The position numbers and the translations under genes are program-made. Shown piece after piece: positions 30,986 through 43,768 of a stretch of DNA of 64,000 nt. Numbering within the stretch: position 1 is the first letter of the stretch; every line of letters starts with the position of its first letter. Below the pieces are notes generated by a model that was given only the letters and a program-made list of their open reading frames with translations, made no database searches and was not told the origin of the DNA. This DNA comes from Clytia hemisphaerica (taxonomy: Eukaryota; Cnidaria; Hydrozoa; Leptothecata; Clytiidae): NCBI GenBank assembly GCA_902728285.1, contig CACVBU010000535.1, forward strand, positions 186,001 through 250,000, read 5' to 3'.

Positions 30986-31975
30986 GTATTCAAGTTTTAG
31001 AGAGGGACAAAAAAATCCAATAAACAATGCAAAACTAGCATTTGGTCTTAAAACTTTGTTTCTGTGTCTTTCTTTTACATTATTGAGTGGATGTCGAAGA
31101 TGAAAAATAAAGAAAAAAATAGATACGAAGAAAGATGATTTTAGAAGTTTAAAGGTGAAAAAAAGGGGGAAATTGGTATTTTGGAAACACAATAAGATTT
31201 TAGAAAGAAGAAAGCATTTCGGGATAATATCGGCAGCAACATGTATAACAACAAAATAAGAAGTCGAAACAATTCAAACTTTAAACAAGTAAAAGGGCTC
31301 TCTCTATTTTCTTCTTCTTTTTTTTACTTTTTAGTTGATAAAACTAATTAATATATAAGTTTTTTATTTTTCTTATGGCCAAAATAATGGAATCGTTTGA
31401 TGATTTGATATTGTCAGTTGTCCTTCTTGGTTCGTAATGACGGGTATTGTCCCTTTTTCAGAGGCTTATCTGATTATTGTAAAATTTTAGAAGGAGATTT
31501 ATCAAAAATGTCTTGGAATAAAATATCGAGTTGATTGAATGAGTATGTCATTGAGTAGAAAAGTTTGTGTGTGTTATCGCCAAAATATGAAAAAATACTG
31601 TCAAAATGCTCTATAGAAAAAATTTTCATTCAACCTTTCAAGCGCAATGAATTTGGCACCACTAGGTCTTTTTAAATACATTTGCTTGCACTTTTAAATC
31701 AGGTGGTCAAGAGTTGTAGCCTCAAGTCTGGGACCGGGTGGGGGATACTTAGGTACTCTCATAAAACTCTCATAAACAACTCTCTATTATCCGATACGCT
31801 CCATTATTCAATAATATTGAAAATTGTCGCCAACAAGAAACTCTTTTAAACGACGCTCTACTATTTGATACACTCCCGTATTCGATGAAAATAAATTTCC
31901 CTTAAAAGCTGAATCAGAGAGCATATCGGGCGTATGCTCTAACAAGCTATATAGTGCTTCTGCCGTAGTTTGTCC
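30986..31975. other. intergenic, nothing recognised
   Basis: AT-rich. The open frame at 30875-31192 (-) overlaps the MITE and has no domain. No gene recognised. Confidence 0.35.
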
Positions 31976-32269
31976 CAATGAAGTATAAACCCGAAGGGCT
32001 GGAAGCGAATTTCTAACCTTTCGCAGGCAAGAAAAAGCGAAGCCTTAGAATATGCGCGCCGTATTTTTGACGACAGATTGAATCTAGCAATTCCTTTGTT
32101 TTCGAGGGACATCTTTTTTGAAATTTAGCCATAAATTTTAAGTTCAATCTGCCATTTGTGTAAAAACCAGGCGGGCCGCTCAAGGCCGCGCAACTTTGGT
32201 AACATTTTGTTGGCTTCAAATCCTACCAAGGGGATTAAATTCTAGCCCTTCGGGCTTATACTTCATTGA
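31976..32269. mobile_element. CCCGAAGGGCT-type MITE
   Basis: The left CAATGAAGTATAAACCCGAA, followed by GGGCTGGAA, mirrors the right (TTCTAGCCCTTCGGGCTTAT, ACTTCATTG). It shares the GAAGGGCTAGA block with the element at 15294 but has a different outermost 12 bp. No clear target duplication. Confidence 0.6.
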
Positions 32270-32412
32270 CTTGTCCATCCCTTGTTAAATGCCAACATCT
32301 GATAAATAAGTCGACACACATTTTCCACTCGGCAAATAGATCAAACCTTGAAAAGTTGACACGATAGTTAAAGAGTTAAATAGCGCACCGCGCTGAATCT
32401 AAAAATATATTT

Positions 32413-32610
32413 TATTTTTGACATAATCATTACTCTCGATGTGTTTGTACGAGTTCCAATCCCATCAACCTTTGCGTTAATCTATTTTGCATGTAATTAC
32501 ATCATTTGACAAAAGATATATAACAACTTGCAGGTATCTTTAACTGAGGGGTTTGTGGGATTGCAACTCGTACAAATGTCAAAAAAAGTGAAAAGTAATA
32601 ATTATGACGT
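32413..32610. mobile_element. short palindromic element
   Basis: TTTGTACGAGTTCCAATCCC at the left pairs with GGGATTGCAACTCGTACAAA at the right. Outer AT-rich flanks (TTTTTGACATAATCATTACT and its mirror) extend the arms. The centre contains AGATATATAACAACTTGCAG. Confidence 0.6.
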
Positions 32611-33984
32611 AAGCGTTGCGGAGCGCTATTCTTTAATTTTGGCACACAGACATATTGAGAAAAAAAAAGATTATTTAATAATCTTCAGAAGAATAGGAAC
32701 GCTGGTGTTGATTTAAGTTGCTTCTTTTCGGTATTTTTAGATACATTGGCTAATTCTTTAACCCTCTGACGATAACAAAAGCTAAAATAAGCAAACTATA
32801 TTTCATACCGTTATAAAAAGGCCTTTTTCTCTGACAAAAAGGTTTCTACTGCACCTAAATTACTCATTTCTCGACGAGAACAAAATAATGAATTATGAAT
32901 ACGAACTGAGTTTCTCTTTGGTAAACAGTATGGGCTATTATACGATACTTTTCATTGAATGGTTTACTTGCTGTTGAAGGTGGAGAAATGATACCACCAA
33001 GCAATTAATATCAAGAACTTACTTTAAAGGGTATTATCAGATGATCTTTTATATTTGGCTTAAAGATACTTTTTATGGTCCAGAGAGACACCTCTAAATC
33101 TTTTGATCAAATTTTTTTCCAAAGCTGAGATATTTGACTTTGAAATCTCTAAAAATAAGTCTTTACGCAGTCTTTACGTCGAATTTCTATGTTTCTTAGG
33201 GCCATAAAAGCTGTATTGAGGGACTCAGTTTCAATATGTTGGTTGTTGCAAATATACTTAGTCTATTTGGGCTTCATTCAAAGACCGGGCAAGCTAAAAG
33301 TCTCAAAAATCACGACAGTGTCATAAAATGGCTGCTAGATAAAAACTTATGGTAATGAGAGGAATGATATCATTTATTTTCAATTATCTATATATTAATA
33401 GCGGTGCTTTGTGTGTCTGTGTGTCACCACTTTCGTTTTCGCTTTGTTTGTGTTTTAAAATTATGACTTTTAGTCTCTTGCTCCACAGATTTGTTCCATT
33501 GGATTCGCGCCATTTGCAAAAGATCGGATAGAGCTTGGTTTAGACTTTATTCAGCCTTTGTTTTGAAATTTAAGGCCCATCTACATTTTAGTAATTTTAA
33601 TTTCTGCCCAGAGTTGTCTTTTTCTCTCTTCTTTTGTTTTAAATTTTTCTCGAATGTATTTAACGATCGTATTTATAAATGACATTCGAATTCTTTTCAA
33701 AACAAAACAATTTCATTTCATAGAAAAGAATATTGCAAAAGTAAATCAAAACATAAAAATCAAAAAGTTTGTGGACAACAACAGCATTCATTCAAAGGAC
33801 GATATAAAGCATAAGAAAAAATTAGTTTACTTCTTTCTTCTTATAAAAATATTCAAGTCTGTCATTTTTTATGTTTAAATTCGTAAAGTTATGCCAAGGG
33901 TTTAAAGAAACAACTTAAAATTGTCTTATTTTTTTTGATCTGATAAAAAACAACACAAGCAGCCACCGACCTAAAATTTGCAAA
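32611..33984. other. intergenic, nothing recognised
   Basis: AT-rich sequence. The open frames at 33349-33878 (+) are hydrophobic or Lys-rich with no recognisable domain and no supporting splice or start signals. Confidence 0.35.
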
Positions 33985-34590
33985 TATCTGTTCTGATTTG
34001 CCAGCTGGAAGGATTTCCCGAAATTAAGAACAGTTCCTCTTTTTCCAGGGGAGAAATTTTTACTTCAGAACAGTTATATTTTTCCAGCTAGGAGACAAAA
34101 AAAAAATTCGTAACAGGTACGAAATTACCGGGCGATTATTGTATGCGAGTTAACTGTTCTTATCTACCAGGGCTGACAAGAACAGAAACTTAATTTCCAG
34201 CTAACAGTTTAAATATCAGTGCGAACAGATCAATAATTTCCAGATGTTCTACACAGATGGAGAATTTTCAGCTGCTACTCAAGGCAACCACATTCAGAAG
34301 GAAGAGAACAGATCTCAAAGACTTTTTGACTTTTTTGAAATTCCCTCAGAACTGATCTAGGAAATTCTTAGACACCTTATTTTTTGGATATCAAACTATT
34401 TTTTCATAAGAACAGATCATATTTTTCCAGCTGGTACCAATCTTCAATAGAACAAACCATATTTTTCCAGCTGGTCCCAATCTTCAGTAGAACAGACCAC
34501 TTTTTTTCAGCAGACTTTTTTCTTTAGTTCGCTAAGAACAGACCGCCATATCCAGCTGGAACGTGCCTTCAGAACAGATATTTTGAAGTC
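33985..34590 (+). repeat. degenerate array with GAACAG...CCAGCTGG units
   Basis: At 34410, 34450 and 34490 three units exactly 40 bp apart read GAACA.A.CATATTTTTCCAG then CTGG.CCCAATCTTCA. Looser units occur at 34536 and 34572, and upstream back to 33990 the words AAGAACAG and TTTCCAGCT recur at irregular spacing. The CAGCTG core is an E-box. It lies 0.7 kb upstream of the first coding exon of the Kv channel gene. Whether it regulates that gene is unknown. Confidence 0.6.
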
Positions 34591-34988
34591 CCCTTTCGGT
34601 GGATGCTTTCGAAACAAAGAGTTGCACTATTCTTTGTGACCACTTTTTCCTGAAAAATTGTCATTTAAACTGGACGGCATATTTAACGCAAGCGAAGCGA
34701 GAAAAATAACTACCTGCAGAGTCGTTTCAAACGACACTGGTACAGTAAACGATGCTCTTTCTGATAACTTTTGACTTAAACAAAAAATTATGTCACGGGG
34801 GACAGTACACGATCCAAATATGGTTAAAAGATAAGACACCCGGGGAAGGTTAGAGTTAAACGTTGTAGAGATTTTTTTTTGTTCGCTTTTTTAAGCCAGC
34901 TTCAACATCCAAAGGACTTTTAGTGCGTTCAGCTACAGCTTAACCAGCGTGCGACGCCGGGTACCGGCTAGTCTCTTTATATTTATTT

Positions 34989-35169
34989 ATGTATTTGCAC
35001 TTTTGAGGATGGTAGAGTGGCTGAAGCGTTTTAGAATAACCCGCAATTCTGACCCGCAAAATCGAGGACGGTAAAAGTGCTGATTTACCGTACTCATCTG
35101 GTCAGGATCTAGTCAAATTAGAACCTTAACGTCTCCGTCGCTGAGAAACACACATACATAAACTCGGTA
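34989..35169 (+). repeat. 181-bp repeat of unknown nature, copy 2
   Basis: Partner of 23286-23466 and the same length. It begins TATGTATTTGCACTTTTGAG and ends with ACATACATAAACTCGGTA. It ends 132 bp before the start codon of the channel gene and so may lie in its 5' UTR or promoter. Confidence 0.65.
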
Positions 35170-35301
35170 TTCTTGGGTGTTAAGGCTGACATGGAAAGAC
35201 CTGATTTAAAAAGGGTTAAAGTTTAACATTTTTAATCATTAAGCATCATTGCTACATACATTCCTTTCAGAAAAAACAACAATTGAAATAATTTGACTGC
35301 A

Positions 35302-38300
35302 ATGTCATCAGGTAAAATCCTACCAAGAATGAACAAGGTGAGTTATATTCATTTTTCGTGGTTCCTAAATTAATATTGAATTCCCACCGCGTTTCATTAT
35401 GATCATTATAAAATGGCTGGTTATACAGTTATACAGGGTGTCCGGAAAAAAAGCATCGAGCCGTACCACTTCTAGTCTTTTTAATCATAAACAATTATTG
35501 TGTTGGTATATATTTTCTTACATTTTGTTAAACACATGCAACAACCTTCTACTCAGAATCATGTTCGAACTCGATATTTTTTTTCGGACATCCTGTAATG
35601 CACCTATCAATTTTTAGAGCTAGAAGAGACCGGTTGTAATATTGACGTCAAAATGTTTGAAGTCGTTACATTGACATTCTCGAAAACAAAGAATTGACAC
35701 CATTTCCTTGTATATTCATAGGCAAAGCAAAGCGTAATGGGTAATCAGGACCAATGCGTGCTAATGAGTACTTACTATTGGTCCAAAGTTTTGAGAAATT
35801 TTGAAGATTTTTGCGTCTAGCTAACCGGAAGCTGTTACTAGAGCGCAACCAGTCCTGATTACCCATGATTCATTTCAACTGTGAAATGGCCTATTCCCAG
35901 TCCTCTCAAAAGCCAAAAACGCGGTTAAAGGTTGATATGTGGTTTCCAGAGTATACTTCCCCGCTTACGAAATTAGAAAATAAAGAAATTGGTTTCACCT
36001 GGATCATCTTCAATCTCATGAAGAAATTCTATCTTACTTTCGCTTCAAAAATTAAAAGCTACACGGGGCGCTTATTCCTCGTGGTTCAGTAGTTGCTAAC
36101 TTGATTTCTCTCTTCACATATTTAAAACATTTGTGAGAAATTTGTGAGGATGCTCATAATCCCGTACCAATTTTTTCATTTTTTCATACAAAGATAACAC
36201 GATATTCTTTTAGGAAAATTTTTGTGCCTTATTACTTTTGCTGGTGGTAGTGGTTTTTTCTTCCTGTCTCGAAAATGAATATTTAATAAAACTCTTTTGC
36301 AATACAGCACCCCTTTCTCAAAGACCCAGTAGGATTTTTTCAGCCAGTGGGGGTAAAAATAATGAACTGAAATTCGATGGGGATTGATATTCCCATATCT
36401 CTCATTTTGGGTGTGAATTTAAATTCAACTGTTTTCAAGTCTGGAAATTCAGTGGGTATTGGAAAATAGCATAATATTTTGCAGTGAGGATTTGAGTATA
36501 ATTTCCCACTGGGGACAAAATTTTTGGTCAGTTTTCCAATGGGAAGGGATCCCAGTGGATCTGTGAGAAGGGGGTGTAATAGAGTTTTCATTCGAAGCCT
36601 TTGTAGTTTGTATCTTGCACAGTTTTCGATTTGTAGATCTGATTATTACTCAAGATCATGTTTAATAGTTAACCAAGCCTTGTATTTCCCAAGAGTTACA
36701 TAAGATTGCACACCGATATAACAAATATGGCAAAGATTGCTTTTGAAATCACACTTTTACCTTTTGTTCCCTAACAATTTGACTCCCATATAAAACATTG
36801 AGGAAATTCCGTTAAACACTGAAATACGCGCCGCATAAATGTGCTTAACTTTGTAATGTACGCAAAGTTGTATTGTCGTACTGTGTAAGAGTTTGAGATG
36901 TGATAATAAAGATCTTTTAAATCAAAAAATATAGAAGAATTTATTTTTCAACTACGCACGAGAATGAGATAGCACTTTTGATTTCCATTTTCAACTTCTT
37001 ATCACTACTTAGGATCTTCATTTTTATCTTGCAAGTGTAACAACACTTTTATGTATGAGAAACATTTCGTCTATAAGAAAAAGCTAAAATCAACCAAAAA
37101 AGCATATGGACGCAGTTTTAGAAGCTGTAATCAATCAGGCTAGGGTCAGAATCAATGGAGTTATGCTATGAATATATTAGAAAATAAAGTCTGTAGTGCC
37201 AAAGTATCTGAAAAGTTGATTTCTTTCTTCCTTTTTTTTCAATAATTATCTCAAAAAACTCAAAAATCATAATGCTCTTAATTATCTTTTCAAACATTAT
37301 ATAACTAACATTCCAACAAAAAATTTTAGTACACACTTCAAGCTAAAAGAATTTGATTTTTAGTATATTTGAAAAAAGAAACGAGTTCTTCAGTCGATCT
37401 TTAAGAAAGTATCGACAAGGAAAACTTTATTTCAACTTTTACTTTTTCAGTTTTTAGAAAACCATGTTGCGTAAATTTTACACAGGCCACTATTTTGTAC
37501 TGTGAAATACTTTTGACAGACTTTTCTTGAATATTCTTAAAAAAAAAGGGGTTTTATATTTTCATTTTGGTCTATCGATAAGGTATAAGGGATAGGATAA
37601 ACTTTCCCAAAATCACTCTACATTTTCTACTTGTTATTCTGCTTTTATTTTTCTTCGCCCTTCTTTATGTTTGAGCTTGTCGAAGAATTTCAACTTATTT
37701 TTCGGAAAATATCTCGTTTAGAAGGAGTGATTTTTTATAATGAAAAGATGAGGTTGGCACCAACTCCAAGCATTATTAAGAGAGCTCGTAAGGTTTGTGT
37801 GCGTTCGAAAAACTTATTAAACCCAGCAGCTATATTGGCCCCGTAAATTGATGGACTTTATATAAAATTCTGATATTTTGAGGGCCGGAAAATTTTCAAA
37901 ATGAGGGAATTTGAATTTTAGAGAATAGATTTGTGGTCTGTACGCATTCCTGAAATAGTTTTTGCTATAACAAAATATATTAGTTGCTGGCAGCCTAGAA
38001 CAAATTTAATCTTAAACTCTTCATATAGCACAATCAATTTAAGGTAGTCAATTTTTTGTGGTATATCTTGTACTAAAATTTTACATCCGATTATAGTCAA
38101 TAAAGATGGGAATTGAACTGCAATGTTTTGGATTTATTAATGAAACATATATCTAAATTAATTTTTGGTTCTGCACTGAGGTATGGTGCGTTTTGTCACC
38201 ACAATACACCTTTTTGACCATAGCCGCCAATTGTGGCTCGGGCATTTTTTTGTCCGCGTTTTACCACCCTAAAACCATCCCAGTCTTTTTTTCGCACCTA

Positions 38301-41300
38301 TAGACAATAGAAAAAGGTGTCAAAACAGGATTGGATCGAGCTTAGGGGAAAAATGTCCGTGCGGCAATTGGTGACTACGGTCAAAAAGGTGTATTACAAG
38401 CGTAAAATTGACTGAAATATTATATCAATTTCTATCATAGAGACGACAACGAAGAAAGTTGACCAACTTACAAAGTGATGAAAGGCTTGTACTGAATGTC
38501 GGAGGATATCGTCACGAAATCATGTCCAGTACTATTTCAACTTCACCAGATACTCGGTTATATTGGACTACACAGAAACGAAGCCAAAGTCCAGATTATG
38601 ATGCTACGACCGGAGAATTTTATTTCGACCGGAATCCAATATGGTTTCCGTATATTTTAAATTATTACCGGTTAGGAAAAATACATTGTCCGGTTGATGT
38701 GTGTGGAGCTCAATTTGAGGAAGAACTTCAGTATTGGGGTATTGAAGAACGGTTTATAGGTATGTCAACCTGTGTGGATTGAAAATAAATGTTTTTAACT
38801 CTTTCCGGATGAGAGAAACGCACTTTTTGAAAAAATAATCAAAATATTTCGTACAACGTCTCGCGCTAAGGCGCCTCAAATAGTCATATTCTTGCTATTT
38901 CCTGCTCTTTCTAACGGTAACTGAACAAGCCTTTGGTTCTTGAAATATCCTCGTTTGAAGTATGGTCTTTAGTATGGGCCAACCAATGGCCCAAACGTCC
39001 ATAAAGAGTTAATATTTTGAAGTGATGAAATGAAATGATCAGATTTTGATATTCGATACAAATAATTATAACAAGCTCTGGCGTTTAAAAATTTTTAGAG
39101 ACTGAGTTTAGGTTGCCATTTTACTAATGGATACCCGATTCTGTCATTCCGTACCGTGAAAAGCACAGCTCAAAATCATATATTTACGCTGTGCCGACGA
39201 ATCGAGATTCTATTCATCGCGCAATCAGCGAAGACAAAAGTAACCATGACGACCATCCAAGATCTTGGATGAGCGTCATAGTCGATATTTTTATTCCCGT
39301 CATTAATATGGTAATATTTGCTCTTCATCTTTGATTTTTTCTACAGTGATTAGATTGACACATGCGCGATAAAATTTCTATTATTTGTCTTCAGAGGTTA
39401 CTATTTTCTTTGAAAACTTAACCTCTGATACTCAGGGTAGTCATTCCGTTAATTTTTTAATTTTTTTTAAACTGTCTAAACAAAAACAAAAAATCTGCTA
39501 CTGAAAACTTTTTTAAAACTGGAGGATTAATAATGATTCTGAAAATTTGGACTATTTCCTAAAAGCCCGACAGATTTTTGGAAAATTTACCCAATTTTCC
39601 GTCTTTCACAAGAAACTCAATTTCCGAAATTCCGTCCAAATTTTCGTCTCCGTCCGTAAAAAGGGCGAGTCCGCTTCTCCACGGACCGTGAACCCCCCAC
39701 TGTTGGATTGTCGAATCATGTTAAGTTATATCAACGCTTAAAGATTTGGAAGAAGGAAGATTGGGAATAAATTAAATCGGACTGGTTATATCCTAATGCT
39801 AAGTACTAATTCAAACTCGAATCAAAAGTCTACCTTGCTCGAGTTAATGAGGGATTTTCCAAAATTACGAACAATATTCTTAGAAATTTAATTTACACCC
39901 CTTTCTCACAGTCGGGATAAAAATAGCTATTCTAATTCGAACGGGGATAGAAATTATATTCCAATTCAAGGCTAAAAAATTCAGTGGGGATGGCTTTGGA
40001 GTAAACATTGGATTTCCCAATGGGGCTGAAATTCTAGGGTTTTTCCCCATCGGGGACGAATTTTTTGCCCAACTTTCCTGTGGGGCTGGGGTACCGGGTC
40101 TGTGTCACAGGGGTGGGGATTGAGAACTACATTGACTTATTATAAAAAGCATTCAACTAAAAGAAATTTGAATTATAGTCTGCTGTTACTTAAACATGAT
40201 AATAAAATCTGTTTCCATTCTTTCTCGGTACAGATTCTTGTTGTTGGGACAGATACAACAAACACAAAGAAGCCAATTTTAAGCTCAGCTCAACAAACGA
40301 AGATGTAGTCGATGAAGTGGAACAACAATCGATGTTATCGGATATCGAATCCCAATTCATCGAACATGAACGTTTTCAAACGTTTATCGATCCATTAGGT
40401 GATACAGAGCAGTGGATGTTTGTATCACTTTTCGAGAAAATTAAACGAAAGTATAAATCAACTATTTGGAACATCCTCGAAGAACCTAATTCATGCAAAA
40501 CTGCTAAGGTACGACTTTTTCAACGTTTAGAGTCACCACTCTAAGTATATTTCATGGAAAAATAATTTTCTTAGATTTTTAAACTGATAAAAATTAACTA
40601 TTTGATATTTTTACCGAATCTTTTTATTGGTTCTTAATAATGCCAACGGGTAAAATAATTTCACTGCGTGGCCAGTGTTATATGGAAAATAGTGTTCTTA
40701 AGATTTTTTTCCTAGAGGTGTTTGATACTGGAAAAAGGTCCATGCTCCATGGGGCTTGCGTCTGTGACCCTTGGTTTTTTTAAACGTATTTTGTTCAAGA
40801 GCTCCTGCTCATTTAAGACTGTTTTTCTCTCGATCATATACAAAATGTATGAATCCCTCCGTCCCAAACCAAACGATGGGGAAATCATAATCTAAATATG
40901 GCACTAGAAAAGCTCATCGAAAGTGCAACTATCAAATCAAAGAAGTAGAAACTTGCTAAACTTTAAATGGTGCTATATTTGGTTGACCTTAGACTGGAGT
41001 CGTTCAAAATACGTGTAATACAGTAGTATAGGTGTTATATGATAATACGATTATTGTTACGGGATTTACTTTGTATAAACTAAATTTGTTCCCTCCATTA
41101 CTTTTTGCTTTATTTCCATGTCTGAATTAGTCGTCTAGCTTGCTAGACTAGGTTGACCTCTACAAAAGATTTTTTTTCTCTATTTTGCTCTTCCCTAGCA
41201 TATGCCTCTCGCCCCTTTTTGGTTGGTATGATGTTAGTTACATTACATTACATAACCTAACTGACTTCAAGAGAAACCTTTTTTCGCAATAGAGATTAAA

Positions 41301-43746
41301 AATAAATCAATTGCCAAAAAATCAAATAATCCCAAGCTGATACTGTCGTAAGACAAAATGAAAAAAAAAACCTCAAGAAGGGCAAAAATCAAGATAAAAA
41401 AAACAAGAAACGTTGCTTTTAGGGTTATGTTCAAAACATCACACATTACATAATGATAAAATTCAACATAACCCAAACTCGAGTTAGAGGAACGCTAAAA
41501 TACAATTTAATGTACTTTTTTGGTTTCCAGAATTTATATGAAAGCTTTTGGAAGAGAAGAAAACTTCAAAACTCGGCAACAAATTCTAACTTTAAAAACT
41601 CTAAAACACAATGATGAAGAATAAAAGTTCATTTGAGTCCTATATTTGTCTATTCTGCTTCTATGTGGGAACCCTTCTAAGTCTTATTAAACTGACAAAG
41701 TTCCCGCATTTTAGTGAAAAAGTGCAAGCTTAAGGCGAACTGGCTTAAATCAAATTTAGCAGCGATGGTCGATGTTCTCTCTAGGACGTCACAACGTAAA
41801 CCCTTGAGTCCTCACTCCTTTCCATTTTCCGTTCAGCTCGTAGCTAGTCAACTGACTTTGGGTCTCAAAACAATAGAAATACTGTCTAAAGAAGGTACTA
41901 AATTACTAGTTAAAAAACTACGTAAAATCTCGTCTCTAATCTAACTAAAAAAAGTATAAATTTGATCTCAAATTTTTCTTATCCATATTTTTAGTTGATC
42001 GCCGCCATCTCCTTGATTTTCATTGTCCTTTCGGTCACAACATTTTGTTTGGAGACATTACCACGCTTCAGAAATCAAGATTCTCAACAGTATAAAATCA
42101 TTGCAATTATTGAAGCTATTTGTGCCACCTGGTTTACAATCGAGTATGTGCTACGTTTGATGACTTGTCCAAATAAACTGAAATTTATGAAGAACATTAT
42201 GAATTGGATAGACTTGTGTGCAGTTTTACCGTTCTTTATCTCAATCGCTTTGCCCGATAGAGTCAAATCCATTGTTGTTTTACGTGTTGTTAGACTGATC
42301 CGTGTTATTCGGGTCCTCAAATTATCACGCCATTCCTTTGGTCTACAAATTTTAGGGCATACTTTGAAAGCAAGCTGTCGCGAGCTTTGTCTTCTTGTTT
42401 TTTTCTTATCAATCGGTGTCATCATATTCTCAAGTTTGATTTACTATGCTGAAAAAGACGTCTTGAATACCAAATTCACATCTATTCCAACCTCGTTTTG
42501 GTGGTCTATTGTTACTATGACAACTATTGGTTATGGAGACGTTGTACCTCAAACCCTCGGTGGAAAAGTAATCGGTACGTTATGTGCTCTATGTGGTGTT
42601 TTAGTTGTTGCTCTACCGGTACCAGTCGTCGTTAGTAACTTCTCCTTATATTATTCACACGCTCAATCCAAGTTACGATTTACCGAGAAAAATACAAGAG
42701 CCAATGAAAATAAAGACCATGTATCATATTTCAATACATGGTTTAATAACCCTGGTGTTACTCATCGATCATCTATGGTTTCCAACGCTTCAAGAAATAG
42801 TTGGTACATGGCAACATCTCATCCAGCATCACCTTTGAAACCGACCACGCCCCAGCTATGTTATGAACATTTTAGCCCTGGTCTAAGCACCTGTACATGG
42901 CGGAGCTCTTTACCAAACAGTCCATTTTTTGGCTCAGATATGGAACAATTTAAGAATAGAGAACGTAAATTATCAATGCCAGGAATCAATGAAAGACGGG
43001 GTTCATCAGATACGAGAGAGGACGGAACTGACCGAGGCCGTAAATCAGGAAACGCGTTAAAGATACCTGGTAGTCGATCTAACAACGCAGAACTTTTTGA
43101 TTTCAGTAAAGACAAGTTACAAAAACGTTTGAATATTTCATCAAACATGTATGGTTCTCAGTACTTAACACCGAATTCTTATCATAGCTCTGCTACCGCT
43201 ACCCCTTCCTCATCCAACAGCTACTGGGAGAATCCACTATCAAGTACTTCAGGCTATAGTGAGCAGTTAACTTCTTCAACAACTGTATCTCCAAACTCTA
43301 CAACCCACAGCTCAAAAGCAACACCAAATATTATCGCAATGCAAAACAATGCTTATAACCATCTTCGAAGAAGCTCAGTTTACACTGAAGAACATTTTTC
43401 AACACCACGCTCTAATGGGAGTTACAGGGAGACTTGGAGTAAAAAAGTAAACACAAAAAATCTAGAAGAAGTATCTAAACGATTAGAGACTTATTTAAAA
43501 TCATGTGACCCCGAACGAACCTCATTTCAACTTTCATCTATCGAAAATTCCTCACTTTGTGCTCGAAGAAAGGCACGGAAATCCAAAGATGAGACTTCCA
43601 ACGATTTGGTTATACCAATATTTACGATTGATGGACCAAGTGACTCTTCAAGAGAATCATGTTCCCTTAAGGATGAAGAAATGTCATGTACAATCATCCC
43701 CGTCTCCCCAAAAGTTGTTTATCACAAGAATTCACCTTTGTTGTAA
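35302..43746 (+). CDS. voltage-gated K+ channel, Shaw/Kv3-like, four coding exons
   Basis: Coding exons 35302-35337, 38441-38759, 40234-40508 and 41995-43746 give 793 residues. Exons 2-4 are certain. Exon 1 (MSSGKILPRMNK) is inferred from its ATG, GTGAGT donor and matching phase 0. The T1 tetramerisation domain is about 28-135. The zinc motif H94-x5-C100-x20-CC121-122 of non-Shaker Kv channels is completed only across the exon 2/3 splice. S1 is about 211-231, S2 243-265, S3 280-296. S4 (307-321) has four Arg, a Lys and an Arg at every third place. S5 is 340-361, the selectivity filter TIGYGD 387-392 and S6 402-426, with PVPV at 418-421 (gate hinge). The PQT after the filter and NFSLYYSHAQSK after S6 point to Shaw. 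The roughly 365-residue cytoplasmic tail is Ser/Thr/Asn-rich. It forms tetrameric delayed-rectifier-type channels in the plasma membrane. The introns (3.1, 1.5 and 1.5 kb) are full of MITEs. Confidence 0.9.
35434..35595 (+). mobile_element. Tc1/mariner-like MITE in Kv intron 1
   Basis: CAGGGTGTCCGGAAAAAA at the left is mirrored by TTTTTTTTCGGACATCCTG at the right, with TA on both sides (35432-35433 and 35596-35597). 162 bp. A fragment lies at 3222-3276. Confidence 0.75.
35736..35868. mobile_element. short inverted-repeat element in Kv intron 1
   Basis: TAATGGGTAATCAGGACCAA at the left pairs with AGTCCTGATTACCCATGA at the right. The 80-bp centre is non-coding. Confidence 0.5.
36308..36576 (+). 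mobile_element. CACCCCTTTCTC-ended MITE in Kv intron 1
   Basis: CACCCCTTTCTCAAAGACCC at the left, CTGTGAGAAGGGGGTG at the right. Inside, repeated CCCAGTGG / CCACTGG words. Relatives at 27904-28190 and 39896-40115, with a fragment at about 44150-44295. Confidence 0.65.
38203..38396. mobile_element. TACACCTTTTTGACC-ended MITE in Kv intron 1
   Basis: ATACACCTTTTTGACCATAG and CCAATTG at the left pair with CAATTGG and TACGGTCAAAAAGGTGTATT at the right. It ends 45 bp before exon 2. A second copy lies at 44611-44812. Confidence 0.7.
39152..39303 (+). repeat. 152-bp repeat of unknown nature, copy 2
   Basis: Partner of 18954-19105, in the same orientation, here inside intron 2 of the channel gene. 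Confidence 0.7.
39896..40115 (+). mobile_element. CACCCCTTTCTC-ended MITE in Kv intron 2
   Basis: CACCCCTTTCTCACAG at the left, CTGTGTCACAGGGGTG at the right. The interior TTCCCAATGGGGCTGAAATT and CCATCGGGGACGAA is related to 36308-36576. Confidence 0.6.
41010..41148 (-). repeat. dispersed repeat in Kv intron 3
   Basis: It is the reverse complement of 54334-54465, sharing for example GATTATTGTTACGGGATTTA and TGTCTGAATTAGTCGTCTAG. The ends were not defined. Confidence 0.6.
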
Positions 43747-43768
43747 GTCCATGTTTTCAAATTATATT

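Noticed and set aside
33985..34590. CRISPR-like array because of regularly spaced repeats
   Set aside because: Units are direct tandem copies without unique spacers, in a eukaryotic genome.
42084..43148. Minus-strand open frames across the Kv channel's last exon
   Set aside because: Shadows of the channel reading frame, with no homology of their own.
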